Assembly (NCBI GenBank): GCA_028293305.1
Contig: JAQGPD010000186.1
Span: forward strand, 1-8,051
DNA length: 8,051 bases
Direction of reading: 5' to 3'
Origin: Verrucomicrobiales bacterium
GTDB taxonomy: Bacteria; Verrucomicrobiota; Verrucomicrobiia; Verrucomicrobiales; V1-33
In this document: in pieces, positions 1-6,543 of the stretch
Position numbering within the stretch: the first letter of the stretch is position 1
Layout of the letters: each line of letters opens with the position of its first letter
The notes under the pieces: model-generated
The model's database searches: none
What the model saw: the letters and a program-made list of their open reading frames with translations, nothing else
What the model was told of the DNA's origin: nothing
Made by a program: the position numbers and the translations under genes

Positions 1-24
1 GGGGGGGGGGGGGGGGGTGGGGGG
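1..24. repeat. Poly-G tract at the window edge
   Basis: Seventeen consecutive G (1-17), one T, then six more G. It reads as proline codons in the glycosyltransferase frame. A homopolymer this long exactly at the end is typical of a contig boundary or of no-signal base calls in two-colour sequencing. The bases may not be genomic. Confidence 0.85.
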
Positions 25-1678
25 CGTCCTGCGTGGTGGCGTCGGGCGCGGAGGAACGGCGCAGCAGGGTGTAGGGGGTGCCGTCGTCATCGGGAACAGT
101 CAGGAGAATCTCCGCGAAACCGGCGCGGGCGAGGCGGTCGGACATTTCCTTGGATTCCAGCCGCTTGGCGGGGATGACGAGGTGCGTGGCGTCCGGGGTG
201 ATTTGGCGGGAGGAGGAGATTTCCACCACATTTTTTCCCAGATAGAACAGGAAGGGCTGCGGCCCGGGATACATGGCCAAAAGCCGGGGCTCGGGGCCGG
301 TGAGGGCAAGCATTTGCAGGGCGGGCGGGCGGATGTCCTCGTGCAGGCGCATGATGGGCATGATGACCGAAGCTTTCAAAGCGATGATCCCGGTGCACAA
401 CAAAGCGGACTCCGCGAAGAGCCGGTCCGGCCAGGCCATGCGGGCGGCGCGGATGGCCAGCAACCATAGCGGAAGGCTGCCTCCCACCATGACGCCCATG
501 GCCAGCAGCATATTGCCAGGGGCTTTGAGGGCGGTCGCGATCACGCCCGTGACGGGGATGATCAATAACAAGAACCGCATGATGCCGCTGACCCATTTCG
601 CCGTCGCCGGCTCCTCCAGGCCGGGATCGCGGAAGTTTTTCCAATGGGTCAGGAGGACCACGGCCAGGGTGGCGACGGGAGCGATGAGCGGCAGTTGGAA
701 ACGGGCGTGGGATTCCGGCAGCAGGGCATACACGAGACCGGACGCGAGGGAGCCCCAGCCCAGTCCCAGGATCAAGGCGCCGTCTTTCATGGGAAGCCGC
801 GGCAGCCAGTCACGGCGCGCCTTTTTCCATAACACCATCGCGGCCAGGGCCCAGGGACAGAGCAGGAGCAGGGTTTCGAATGGCCCCAGGGGATAGGTTT
901 TCCAGTCGATGACCGAGGGGTCGAGCCGCTTCGTGATTTGGTTCAGCCACATCTGGGTTTGGCCCGTGGCGGAGGGGTCGGCGGGCAGCAGCGCGAGCCG
1001 CGCGCGACTGGCCATGACCCAGGGCAGCGGAAGGAAAAGACTGATGGCCAGGCCCACAAAATGCGCCGGATGCAGCAATTCCCGCCATTGCCGGTTTTTC
1101 CAAAGCGCGACGACGGCGATGGCGTAAAAGAAGGGGAGGAAAACCGGGCCTTTCGCCAGGGATGCCAAGCCGAACCAAAACCCGGCGAGGAGCCAGCGGG
1201 ACCATGGGGAACCGCCACGGTGCCAGCCGCCCAGCCACACCAGCATGCCGATCCCTGACAGACTGAAAAAGAGGGACTCGATCTCCGCGAGGCGTCCTTT
1301 TTCCACGGCGCCGATGGTGGTGAGGATGGCGATGGGAAGCCACCATGCGCCGGCCGGGCCCGCCAGGATGCGGCCGGCGCGCACGGCGGTGAGGGCCAGC
1401 AAGAGCACGGCGAGAGCCGAAGGCAGGCGGGCGGCGAATTCACTTTCCCCGCCCATGGCCCGGAAGGAGGCGGCGATGGACCAGTTCACCAGCGGCGGCT
1501 TGCGGTGATAGGGTTTTCCCTCGGACCAGGGCAGCACGTAGTCGCCGGTGCGCATCATGGTGCGGGCCGGCAGGATGCGGCGGCCTTCCTCTCCTTTCAA
1601 TTCCATGCCGCCCAGGCCAGGCAGATAGATGACGGCCCAGGTCAGGACCACGAGGAGGAGGGGAAAAACACGTCGCAT
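1..1678 (-). CDS. ArnT/PMT-like membrane glycosyltransferase (GT-C fold), 3' end missing
   Basis: The frame is open from the ATG at 1678 to the window edge, giving 559 residues and no stop. The N-terminus is one membrane helix (about 5-22). A periplasmic loop follows with the acidic pair E30-E31 in 'KGEEGRR' and the motif 'GKPYHRKPPLVNW' (residues 54-66). 'EFAARLPSAL' and 'LASLAKGPV' also fit the family. I count roughly 12 hydrophobic helices, then 'HARFQLPLIAP', then a soluble C-terminal part after about residue 445. This order matches PMT_2/ArnT-type enzymes, which move a sugar from a polyprenyl-phosphate donor to lipid A, a glycan or a protein at the outer face of the inner membrane. Donor and acceptor cannot be told from sequence. 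Family members are usually about 500-600 residues, so little should be missing. The last residues become a proline run encoded by the poly-G edge and may be artefact. No Shine-Dalgarno precedes the ATG. Confidence 0.88.
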   Translation of the reverse strand, partial: MRRVFPLLLVVLTWAVIYLPGLGGMELKGEEGRRILPARTMMRTGDYVLPWSEGKPYHRKPPLVNWSIAASFRAMGGESEFAARLPSALAVLLLALTAVRAGRILAGPAGAWWLPIAILTTIGAVEKGRLAEIESLFFSLSGIGMLVWLGGWHRGGSPWSRWLLAGFWFGLASLAKGPVFLPFFYAIAVVALWKNRQWRELLHPAHFVGLAISLFLPLPWVMASRARLALLPADPSATGQTQMWLNQITKRLDPSVIDWKTYPLGPFETLLLLCPWALAAMVLWKKARRDWLPRLPMKDGALILGLGWGSLASGLVYALLPESHARFQLPLIAPVATLAVVLLTHWKNFRDPGLEEPATAKWVSGIMRFLLLIIPVTGVIATALKAPGNMLLAMGVMVGGSLPLWLLAIRAARMAWPDRLFAESALLCTGIIALKASVIMPIMRLHEDIRPPALQMLALTGPEPRLLAMYPGPQPFLFYLGKNVVEISSSRQITPDATHLVIPAKRLESKEMSDRLARAGFAEILLTVPDDDGTPYTLLRRSSAPDATTQDAPHPPPPP

Positions 1679-1771
1679 GGGAAAAGGGTATAAAACGGGG
1701 GGCTGGCGCGGGGCATGGGGCCGGGGCGCTGGCGGCAGACTGGCACTGCATCCGGCGTTTCGCATCCATGA

Positions 1772-1805
1772 AAAAAGGACGCCCGGAAATCCGGACGTCC
1801 TTTTT
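1772..1805 (-). terminator. Strong rho-independent terminator
   Basis: Arms 1772-1786 and 1791-1805 pair over 15 positions with a single C-A mismatch around a 4-base AAAT loop. The central GC-rich part is GGACG(C)CCGG, and A/T runs flank it on both sides, so the structure works in either direction. On the minus strand it ends in six T and lies downstream of the lipoprotein gene and upstream of the glycosyltransferase start. It should therefore separate their transcription. No plus-strand gene ends nearby, so the minus direction is the likely one. Confidence 0.85.
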
Positions 1806-1854
1806 GCGGGGATGAGTCATGGGGCGGACGCTGAATGGCTCGCGCCTAACGGGT

Positions 1855-1893
1855 GCAGCAGCAGCTGCTTCTGGTTCTGCTGTGCTGCTGCTG
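1855..1893. repeat. CAG/CTG-rich inverted repeat
   Basis: GCAGCAGCAG (1855-1864) and GCTGCTGCTG (1884-1893) are perfectly complementary across a 19-base loop that is itself CTG-rich. The tract sits between the lipoprotein stop codon and the terminator hairpin. It may be a structured 3' untranslated segment or part of a decayed coding extension. No function can be assigned. Confidence 0.5.
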
Positions 1894-1939
1894 TTGCGGC
1901 GTCGATGGCGGCGTCACGCGGGAACGCTGTGTCAATGAA

Positions 1940-2461
1940 TCAGGAGACTTTGCCGTCCTTGGACTGCTCCAGGAGTTGGTCCCACTTGGATTTGATCAGG
2001 GTGATCAGCTGCTCAAGCTTGGCTTTGTGTTCAGGAGCGAGTTTCTCGATTTTTTCAGCGGTGGAGGCTTGGAGCGCGGACCATTTCGCCTTGAGGGCGG
2101 TGGCCTTTTCGCCGGTCATGCCGCCGGCGACTGCGGTCTTGGCTTCATCGAAGAGGGAGCGGAATCCGTCCAAAACGCCGTCGGCCTCGGGGATGCCGAG
2201 TTTGGCTTTCGTCCAGTCGGCGAGATCACCGGCTTTTTCCTTGGCTTGGCCCAAGGCGTCGGCGCCGGCGGATTTCGCGGCATCCATGGCGTGTTCGGCC
2301 TTCGCCTTGAGGTCAGGAGCCGCGGCTTCGGCCTCGGCTTTGACTTCGGCGGCGGCGGCTTTGGCCTTGGCGGCGGCTTCCGTGGCGGCGTCTTTTGCCT
2401 GGTCGCAGGCGGAAAGGGCAAAAGTAGCGGCGGCGGCGAGGAGGATAGGAGTGACTTTCAT
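1940..2461 (-). CDS. Ala/Lys/Glu-rich helical lipoprotein, LEA-like
   Basis: Encodes 173 residues. The start is the ATG at 2461, because it opens directly into a lipoprotein signal: K2, a hydrophobic stretch (residues 5-16) and the lipobox L16-S-A-C19. A longer reading from 2710 puts 83 residues of non-signal sequence in front and is unlikely. After C19 comes about 55 residues very rich in Ala, Lys and Glu with AxxAKxxA spacing, like LEA-type or apolipoprotein-like amphipathic helices. A second helical segment (about 75-170) contains 'LGIPEADGVLDGFRSLFDEAKTA' style sequence, W63, W109 and W152, and ends in a charged helix. The mature protein is probably an extended helix tethered to a membrane. 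Residue +2 is Asp, which in enterobacteria keeps lipoproteins in the inner membrane; whether the rule holds here is unknown. No Shine-Dalgarno is visible: the leader is CACC-rich. I do not recognise a named family. Confidence 0.8.
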   Translation of the reverse strand: MKVTPILLAAAATFALSACDQAKDAATEAAAKAKAAAAEVKAEAEAAAPDLKAKAEHAMDAAKSAGADALGQAKEKAGDLADWTKAKLGIPEADGVLDGFRSLFDEAKTAVAGGMTGEKATALKAKWSALQASTAEKIEKLAPEHKAKLEQLITLIKSKWDQLLEQSKDGKVS

Positions 2462-2611
2462 AGGTTTTTGGTGGTGGTGCGCGTCAGCGGCAATCCCGGA
2501 ATGGAGACCATGGCGTAATATGACATGGAATCCGGGTTGTGCGCTAGACGGGAGCGCGACATTTAGCGATACATCTTTCTGGATACACCTGTAAATTTGA
2601 GTTTTTTTTGT
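2462..2611. promoter_or_regulatory. Divergent promoter region between lipoprotein and COG0523 genes
   Basis: This 150-bp gap lies between two divergent starts and must hold both promoters. It contains an inverted repeat CCCGGA (2495-2500) / TCCGGG (2531-2536) with a 30-base spacer. AT-rich segments that could hold -10 boxes are CATATTACG (minus strand, about 2514-2522) and the stretch 2582-2609. The latter includes eight T (2602-2609) just before the COG0523 ATG. No convincing -35 box and no clear Zur-type palindrome were found by eye. Confidence 0.35.
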
Positions 2612-3739
2612 ATGGCCCTCACATCGCAATCCCCCCGTGCACGTTACATCATGATAGGCGGCTTCCTGGGCGCAGGCAAGACCACGGCGGTCGCCGCCCT
2701 GGCCCAGCACCTGACCGACTCAGGGCACAAGGTCGGCCTGATCACCAACGACCAGGGCCGCGAGCTGGTGGACACGGCCATGCTGCGGTCGCTGGGCTTC
2801 GCCACGGAGGAAATCCCCGGGGGCTGTTTTTGCTGCCGATTCAATTCCCTGACAGAAGCCGCCGCGAGCCTGACAGAGGCCAACCGGCCGGACGTGATCA
2901 TCGCGGAACCCGTCGGCAGTTGCACGGACCTGGTGGCCACGGTGACCTATCCTTTGCGGCGGATCTATGGCGATTCCTATCAAATCGCGCCCTTGAGTGT
3001 TTTGGTGGATCCCATCCGCGCCATGCGGGTCCTTGGCCTGGCGGAAGGGGGGAATTTCTCCTCCAAAGTGGTTTATATATACCGCAAACAATTGGAGGAG
3101 GCCGATCTTATCATTGTCGGCAAAAGCGAACTGTTGACCAAAGAGGAAACGGAACTCCTGACCTCCACGCTGGAGCGGGAATTTCCCTCCGCGGAGGTGA
3201 TGTCCGTTTCTGTCAGGGAGGAGTGGAATCTGGAAAGCTGGTTCGAGCGCGTGACCACCGGCGAGCAGGTGCCGCGCGCCGCAATGCCGGTGGATTATGA
3301 TGTGTATGCGGAGGGCGAGGCGTTGCTGGGTTGGTTCAATGCCACCGTGGCGGTTTCCGCGGAGGAGGAATTTGAGGTCGGGGTTCTGTTGCGGGACCTG
3401 TGCGCCGCGGTGCAGCGTGGATTGGAGAAAATCCCGGCGGAGGTGGCGCATCTCAAGATGACTTACAGCCCTGACGAATCCCTGGGCGGCGATGTGGCGG
3501 TGGTGAACCTGGTGCGCAACGACCTCGTGCCGGAACTGGGCATCAGCCTGGATGAACCCTCGGAATCCGGGCAATTGATCATCAATCTCCGCGCCGAAGC
3601 CGACCCCTCCGCCCTTGCCGAAGCTGTGCGTCAGGCCCTGCTGGAAACCGCCGCGGCCCGGCCCGGACTGGAATTGTTATTGGAGCACCACGAGCACTTC
3701 CGCCCCGGCCGGCCGGAGCCGACGCACCGCGACGCCTGA
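2612..3739 (+). CDS. COG0523/CobW-like GTP-binding metallochaperone, variant
   Basis: Encodes 375 residues from ATG 2612; a TTG at 2597 would add five residues (MSFFC) and is less likely. The N-terminal G3E GTPase domain shows Walker A 'GGFLGAGKTT' (residues 16-25, K23, T24), the COG0523 metal motif C72-F-C74-C75, and 'EPVGSCTDL' (99-107) in the switch II position. The guanine-specificity motif expected as NKxD reads 'VGKSELL' (G170-K171-S172-E173), a marked variation. The C-terminal half (about 226-345) does not look like the usual CobW_C domain; it has 'EVAHLKM' and ends in 'GQLIINLRAEADP'. A short His cluster H359-H360-E-H362 near the C-terminus is typical of the family's metal-binding tails. 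COG0523 proteins deliver metals (Zn, Co and others) with GTP hydrolysis. The metal and client here are unknown. asnS follows in the same direction after 92 bp. Confidence 0.85.
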   Translation: MALTSQSPRARYIMIGGFLGAGKTTAVAALAQHLTDSGHKVGLITNDQGRELVDTAMLRSLGFATEEIPGGCFCCRFNSLTEAAASLTEANRPDVIIAEPVGSCTDLVATVTYPLRRIYGDSYQIAPLSVLVDPIRAMRVLGLAEGGNFSSKVVYIYRKQLEEADLIIVGKSELLTKEETELLTSTLEREFPSAEVMSVSVREEWNLESWFERVTTGEQVPRAAMPVDYDVYAEGEALLGWFNATVAVSAEEEFEVGVLLRDLCAAVQRGLEKIPAEVAHLKMTYSPDESLGGDVAVVNLVRNDLVPELGISLDEPSESGQLIINLRAEADPSALAEAVRQALLETAAARPGLELLLEHHEHFRPGRPEPTHRDA

Positions 3740-3831
3740 GCGGGCGGTTGGCCTTTGCGGCCGGCGTGGAACGAATGGATTTTCCCGCCTCCCGGCTTGT
3801 CATCGCGGCAATCCTGGCCATGGAATGGGGC

Positions 3832-5193
3832 ATGCGCACGCCGGTTCTCACAGCACTTTCCAGTCAGGCTCCCATGGATGAAATCAACGTCTGCGGCTGG
3901 GTGCGGACGAAGCGGGACGCGAAAGCTTTTTCCTTTTTGGAATTGAATGACGGATCCTGCCTCAGAGGCATCCAGGTGGTGGTCGACACCGGCACTCCCG
4001 GTTCCGAGGCTCTCCCGGAGATGACCACCGGGGCCAGCGTGGAGGTGAAAGGCCGCCTCGTTGCCTCCCAGGGCAAGGAGCAGGCCTGGGAAATCCAAGC
4101 CACCTGGGTGGGACTGCTGGGCACGGCGGGCGAAACCTATCCTTTGCAGAAAAAAGGGCACTCGCTGGAGTTCCTCCGGGAAATCGCCCACCTGCGCCCG
4201 CGCTCGAATCTGTTCGGCGCGGTCTTCCGTGTGCGCAGCCGCATGGCCTACGCGGTGCACACCTTTTTCCAGGAGCGCGGATTTTTCAATATCCACACGC
4301 CCATGATCACCGCGAGCGATTGCGAGGGCGCGGGCGAAATGTTCCGCGTGACCACTTTGCCTCCAGGTTCGGCGGCGAAACCGGAGACGGATTTTTTCGG
4401 CAAACCGGCGTTCCTGACAGTCAGCGGACAACTGGAGGCGGAGACCATGGCCTGCGCTTTGGGGAAGGTCTACACCTTCGGACCAACCTTCCGCGCGGAG
4501 AATTCCAACACCTCGCGGCACGCGGCGGAGTTTTGGATGATCGAGCCCGAGCAGGCTTTCTGCGATTTGTCAGGTAACATGGATCTTGCGGAGGCACAGT
4601 TGAAGCATCAGGTCACGGACGCGCTCACCCACTGCGCCGAGGACTTGGCCTTTTTCTCCAAATACGTGGACAGGGAATTGTTGGAACGGCTCAGGTTCGT
4701 GGCGGAACGGCCCTTCGAACGGATCAGTTATACCGAAGCCGTGAAGCTGCTGGAGGCCTCCGGTCATAGCTTCGAATATCCTGTCAAATATGGCCTGAAT
4801 CTGCAATCCGAACACGAGCGTTGGCTAACGGAAAAGCACTTCCAATGCCCGGTGATCGTTTACAACTATCCAAAAGAGATCAAGCCCTTCTACATGCGCC
4901 AGAATGATGATGGCACCACGGTCGCCGCCATGGACGTGCTGGTGCCGGGCATTGGCGAGATCATCGGCGGCAGCCAACGCGAGGAACGGCCGGAACGTCT
5001 CAGCGCGGCCATGGCGCACCACGGCCTCAGCGAAGCCGACTATTGGTGGTATGCGGACCTGCGGAAATTCGGCACCGTGCCGCATGCGGGATATGGCATG
5101 GGGTTCGAGCGGTTGCTCATGTTCGTCACCGGAGTCGGCAACATCCGCGACGTCATCCCCTTCGCCCGCACTCCCGGCCATGCCGAATTCTAA
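3832..5193 (+). CDS. asnS: Asparaginyl-tRNA synthetase
   Basis: Encodes 453 residues, close to the 466 of the E. coli enzyme. It charges tRNA-Asn with asparagine using ATP in the cytoplasm. The N-terminal OB fold ('[23 protein letters not shown]', spanning about 20-42, on to about 105) recognises the anticodon. The class II core follows: motif 1 around '[10 protein letters not shown]' (151-160), '[11 protein letters not shown]' and 'FLTVSGQL', motif 2 '[11 protein letters not shown]' (220-230, R221 contacting ATP), and motif 3 '[10 protein letters not shown]' (420-429, R427). The C-terminus '[13 protein letters not shown]' is the typical AsnRS ending. All key motifs are intact. ATG 3832 gives a normal N-terminus; in-frame ATG 3820 or TTG 3748 would add extra residues. 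A weak purine-rich GGAATGGGG lies just upstream. The gene may be co-transcribed with the COG0523 gene before it. Confidence 0.97.
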   Translation: MRTPVLTALSSQAPMDEINVCGWVRTKRDAKAFSFLELNDGSCLRGIQVVVDTGTPGSEALPEMTTGASVEVKGRLVASQGKEQAWEIQATWVGLLGTAGETYPLQKKGHSLEFLREIAHLRPRSNLFGAVFRVRSRMAYAVHTFFQERGFFNIHTPMITASDCEGAGEMFRVTTLPPGSAAKPETDFFGKPAFLTVSGQLEAETMACALGKVYTFGPTFRAENSNTSRHAAEFWMIEPEQAFCDLSGNMDLAEAQLKHQVTDALTHCAEDLAFFSKYVDRELLERLRFVAERPFERISYTEAVKLLEASGHSFEYPVKYGLNLQSEHERWLTEKHFQCPVIVYNYPKEIKPFYMRQNDDGTTVAAMDVLVPGIGEIIGGSQREERPERLSAAMAHHGLSEADYWWYADLRKFGTVPHAGYGMGFERLLMFVTGVGNIRDVIPFARTPGHAEF

Positions 5194-5228
5194 CCTATAA
5201 AGGCGAGGGGGCATTCCCGAGTTTCGCG

Positions 5229-5248
5229 CGCGGACGATGCCATCCGCG
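5229..5248 (+). other. Small stem-loop after asnS
   Basis: CGCGGA (5229-5234) and TCCGCG (5243-5248) form a 6-bp stem with an 8-base loop, 35 bases after the asnS stop. There is no T run after it, so it is at best a weak or factor-assisted terminator. Confidence 0.3.
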
Positions 5249-5376
5249 ATTTCCACACCAATCCAAACCGGGTCCCGCATTACCGCATTTTCGCGTTCAC
5301 ATGCCTGCACTGCACCGTCCCGCATCGTCTGGTTTCACAAAGGTTCGGGCGCAGTCTCATCCCAAAAAAGCAGCGA

Positions 5377-5440
5377 CCCGGCTGAATCTCCCGCAAAGTC
5401 CCCCCTAAAGTTCCCTGCGGAAAATATTGGCTCAGCCGGG
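5377..5440. repeat. Nested inverted repeat (possible structured RNA)
   Basis: CCCGGCTGA (5377-5385) is perfectly complementary to TCAGCCGGG (5432-5440). Inside it CCGCA (5391-5395) pairs with TGCGG (5416-5420). The two stems can stack with internal loops. No coding frame explains them. Confidence 0.5.
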
Positions 5441-5448
5441 CCGCTTTA

Positions 5449-5482
5449 TTCAACCCCCAAGTTCGCAAGGGCGAACGTTGAA
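5449..5482. repeat. Bulged hairpin
   Basis: Outer stem TTCAAC (5449-5454) pairs with GTTGAA (5477-5482). Inner stem GTTCGC (5461-5466) pairs with GCGAAC (5471-5476) around an AAGG loop. A one-sided six-base bulge (CCCCAA) separates the stems on the left. All 12 pairs are Watson-Crick. It lies 8 bases after the preceding nested repeat. Confidence 0.5.
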
Positions 5483-5608
5483 AGCATAATCGATATGGAA
5501 GGGAGGGGCAACTCTAAAGTCGCTTTCCCCAAACTTCACGGATCATTCATCACACGCGCCCTATCCGATTCGGCGGCGGTCAATGGGTCATCCCCACTTC
5601 AAAACCTC

Positions 5609-5639
5609 CCCCGCGGCCAGCTTGCAACCGGCCACGGGG
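5609..5639 (-). terminator. Possible weak terminator of the NIPSNAP gene
   Basis: CCCCGCGGCC (5609-5618) pairs with GGCCACGGGG (5630-5639) with one mismatch and an 11-base loop. It starts 14 bases after the NIPSNAP stop on the minus strand. Only a TTTT run follows, three bases past the stem, so it is a weak candidate. Confidence 0.4.
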
Positions 5640-5653
5640 AAGAAACCGGGCCA

Positions 5654-6427
5654 TCATTTGGCAGGGGAAAAATCCGTGGGGATCAGAACCTCGGACTTCA
5701 CGCCATCCGGCACCGTTAGGGAACCGCCCGCCGCTTTTTCGGAGGCCTCCTTGGCGGCCACCCAAACGGGATCCGCGCGGAACGCCGCGAAGGAGGCTGC
5801 CATGGCGTCCTTGGAGTCGTGGATCAGAAAATAAATGAGCGTATTCTCCGTCCCTGGCTGGCCGGCCGATGGCGTATAATAACCAAAGTGCTTCATGCCG
5901 TGTTTGCTGAACAGACCTACAGTGTGGTTGCTGAAACGATCCAGCAGTTTGGGCAAGTTGTCAGGACCGCAGGTGTAGGTGCGCAGCTCATAGACCCGGC
6001 TGGGACTGGCGGCGGTGATGGTGTCGGTCTTGGAAAAATCCGTGGCGGTCAGGAATCGGCTGTCCACCTTGTCGACCAATTTACCATCAACCTCGGAAGC
6101 CTTCTGGGCGGTCTGCCATTCCGGATCCGCGCCGAACTCCTTGAACGAGGCGTCGCGGGCCGCGCGGTCGGGGAAGGATAGCAGATAGATGAGCTTGCGG
6201 TCCGGATTTTCCGCGGGCACCCAATAACCGACATTGGTAATGCCGTGCCTGGTGAAAAGACCGACCGTGTGGTTGCGGAAGCGCTGGAGCAGGGAATCCA
6301 GTTTTCCGGGAGCCGCATAATAGGTGCGGAGCTCATAACATTTCGTGTCGGCGGCCCGGACGGGCGCGGCGGCGAACGCGCAAAGCGCGGTGAACAACGG
6401 TAACAGAATGGCGGTGCGGCGGTTCAT
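5654..6427 (-). CDS. Secreted protein with two tandem NIPSNAP domains
   Basis: Encodes 257 residues. ATG 6427 is chosen because it opens into a clear signal peptide: 'NRR', a hydrophobic core (7-20), and probable cleavage after VRA (residue 25). A longer reading to 6697 only adds non-signal sequence that overlaps the neighbouring gene. The mature part is two copies of a roughly 105-residue NIPSNAP domain, which is a dimeric ferredoxin-like alpha/beta barrel. Copy 1 runs from 'YELRTYYAAPGKL' (31) to 'FLTATDFS' (132), copy 2 from 'YELRTYTCGPDNL' (146) to 'VLIPTDFS' (254). Both share 'RFxNHTVGLFxxHG' at exactly 115 residues' distance. Secreted NIPSNAP proteins are common in Planctomycetota and Verrucomicrobiota, but their substrate is unknown. 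The gene lies 116 bp downstream of the PA14 gene on the same strand; joint transcription is possible but unproven. Confidence 0.88.
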   Translation of the reverse strand: MNRRTAILLPLFTALCAFAAAPVRAADTKCYELRTYYAAPGKLDSLLQRFRNHTVGLFTRHGITNVGYWVPAENPDRKLIYLLSFPDRAARDASFKEFGADPEWQTAQKASEVDGKLVDKVDSRFLTATDFSKTDTITAASPSRVYELRTYTCGPDNLPKLLDRFSNHTVGLFSKHGMKHFGYYTPSAGQPGTENTLIYFLIHDSKDAMAASFAAFRADPVWVAAKEASEKAAGGSLTVPDGVKSEVLIPTDFSPAK

Positions 6428-6543
6428 GGGAACGCACGTTGGGGGGGATTCACCGGATTTGCCAGCAAAAAGCGCGGCTTCCATATCCGGGTTCACGGGC
6501 GGCCTTTTCCGGAGCCGGGACCAGCCCTCACATGAAAAATAAG

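Larger units (their letters stand above)
5194..5653. other. Gene-free intergenic region with inverted repeats
   Basis: This 460-bp gap lies between the convergent asnS and NIPSNAP genes. It is visibly less GC-rich than the genes. Open frames in it (for example 5280-5468 minus) give composition-biased translations with no recognisable motif. I find no tRNA, rRNA or coding signal. It does hold several inverted repeats: 5229-5248, 5377-5440, 5449-5482 and 5609-5639. Confidence 0.7.

Noticed and set aside
87..1443. Minus-strand frames inside the glycosyltransferase (87-644, 810-1346, 943-1443) that could suggest a broken gene
   Set aside because: They are off-frame shadows. The true frame is continuous from 1678 to the edge, with family motifs all along it; there is no frameshift.
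2495..2536. CCCGGA/TCCGGG inverted repeat as a Zur or other operator
   Set aside because: Only six complementary bases 30 apart in GC-rich DNA, easily expected by chance; no match to a Zur-like AT-centred palindrome.
1629..2594. Long plus-strand frame (321 residues) and the 221-residue frame 1853-2518 starting 'MQQQLLLVLLCCCCC'
   Set aside because: Both lie antisense to the lipoprotein; their Gly, Ala, Leu and Ser bias comes from reading its GC-rich Ala codons backwards. The lipoprotein has a signal peptide and lipobox, these have no motif.
2720..3574. Minus-strand frame of 284 residues opposite the COG0523 gene
   Set aside because: His, Gln and Arg-rich shadow with no recognisable domain; the opposite strand has intact Walker A and CxCC motifs.
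3631..4521. Minus-strand frame of 296 residues opposite asnS
   Set aside because: Shadow of a highly conserved synthetase gene; the translation has no family features.
5330..5365. Possible tRNA-like GGTTCGGGC segment
   Set aside because: No acceptor stem, D-arm or anticodon stem could be built around it.
5237..5719. Plus-strand 160-residue frame in the asnS-NIPSNAP gap
   Set aside because: Composition unlike the neighbouring genes, no motif, and its end overlaps the NIPSNAP coding region on the other strand.
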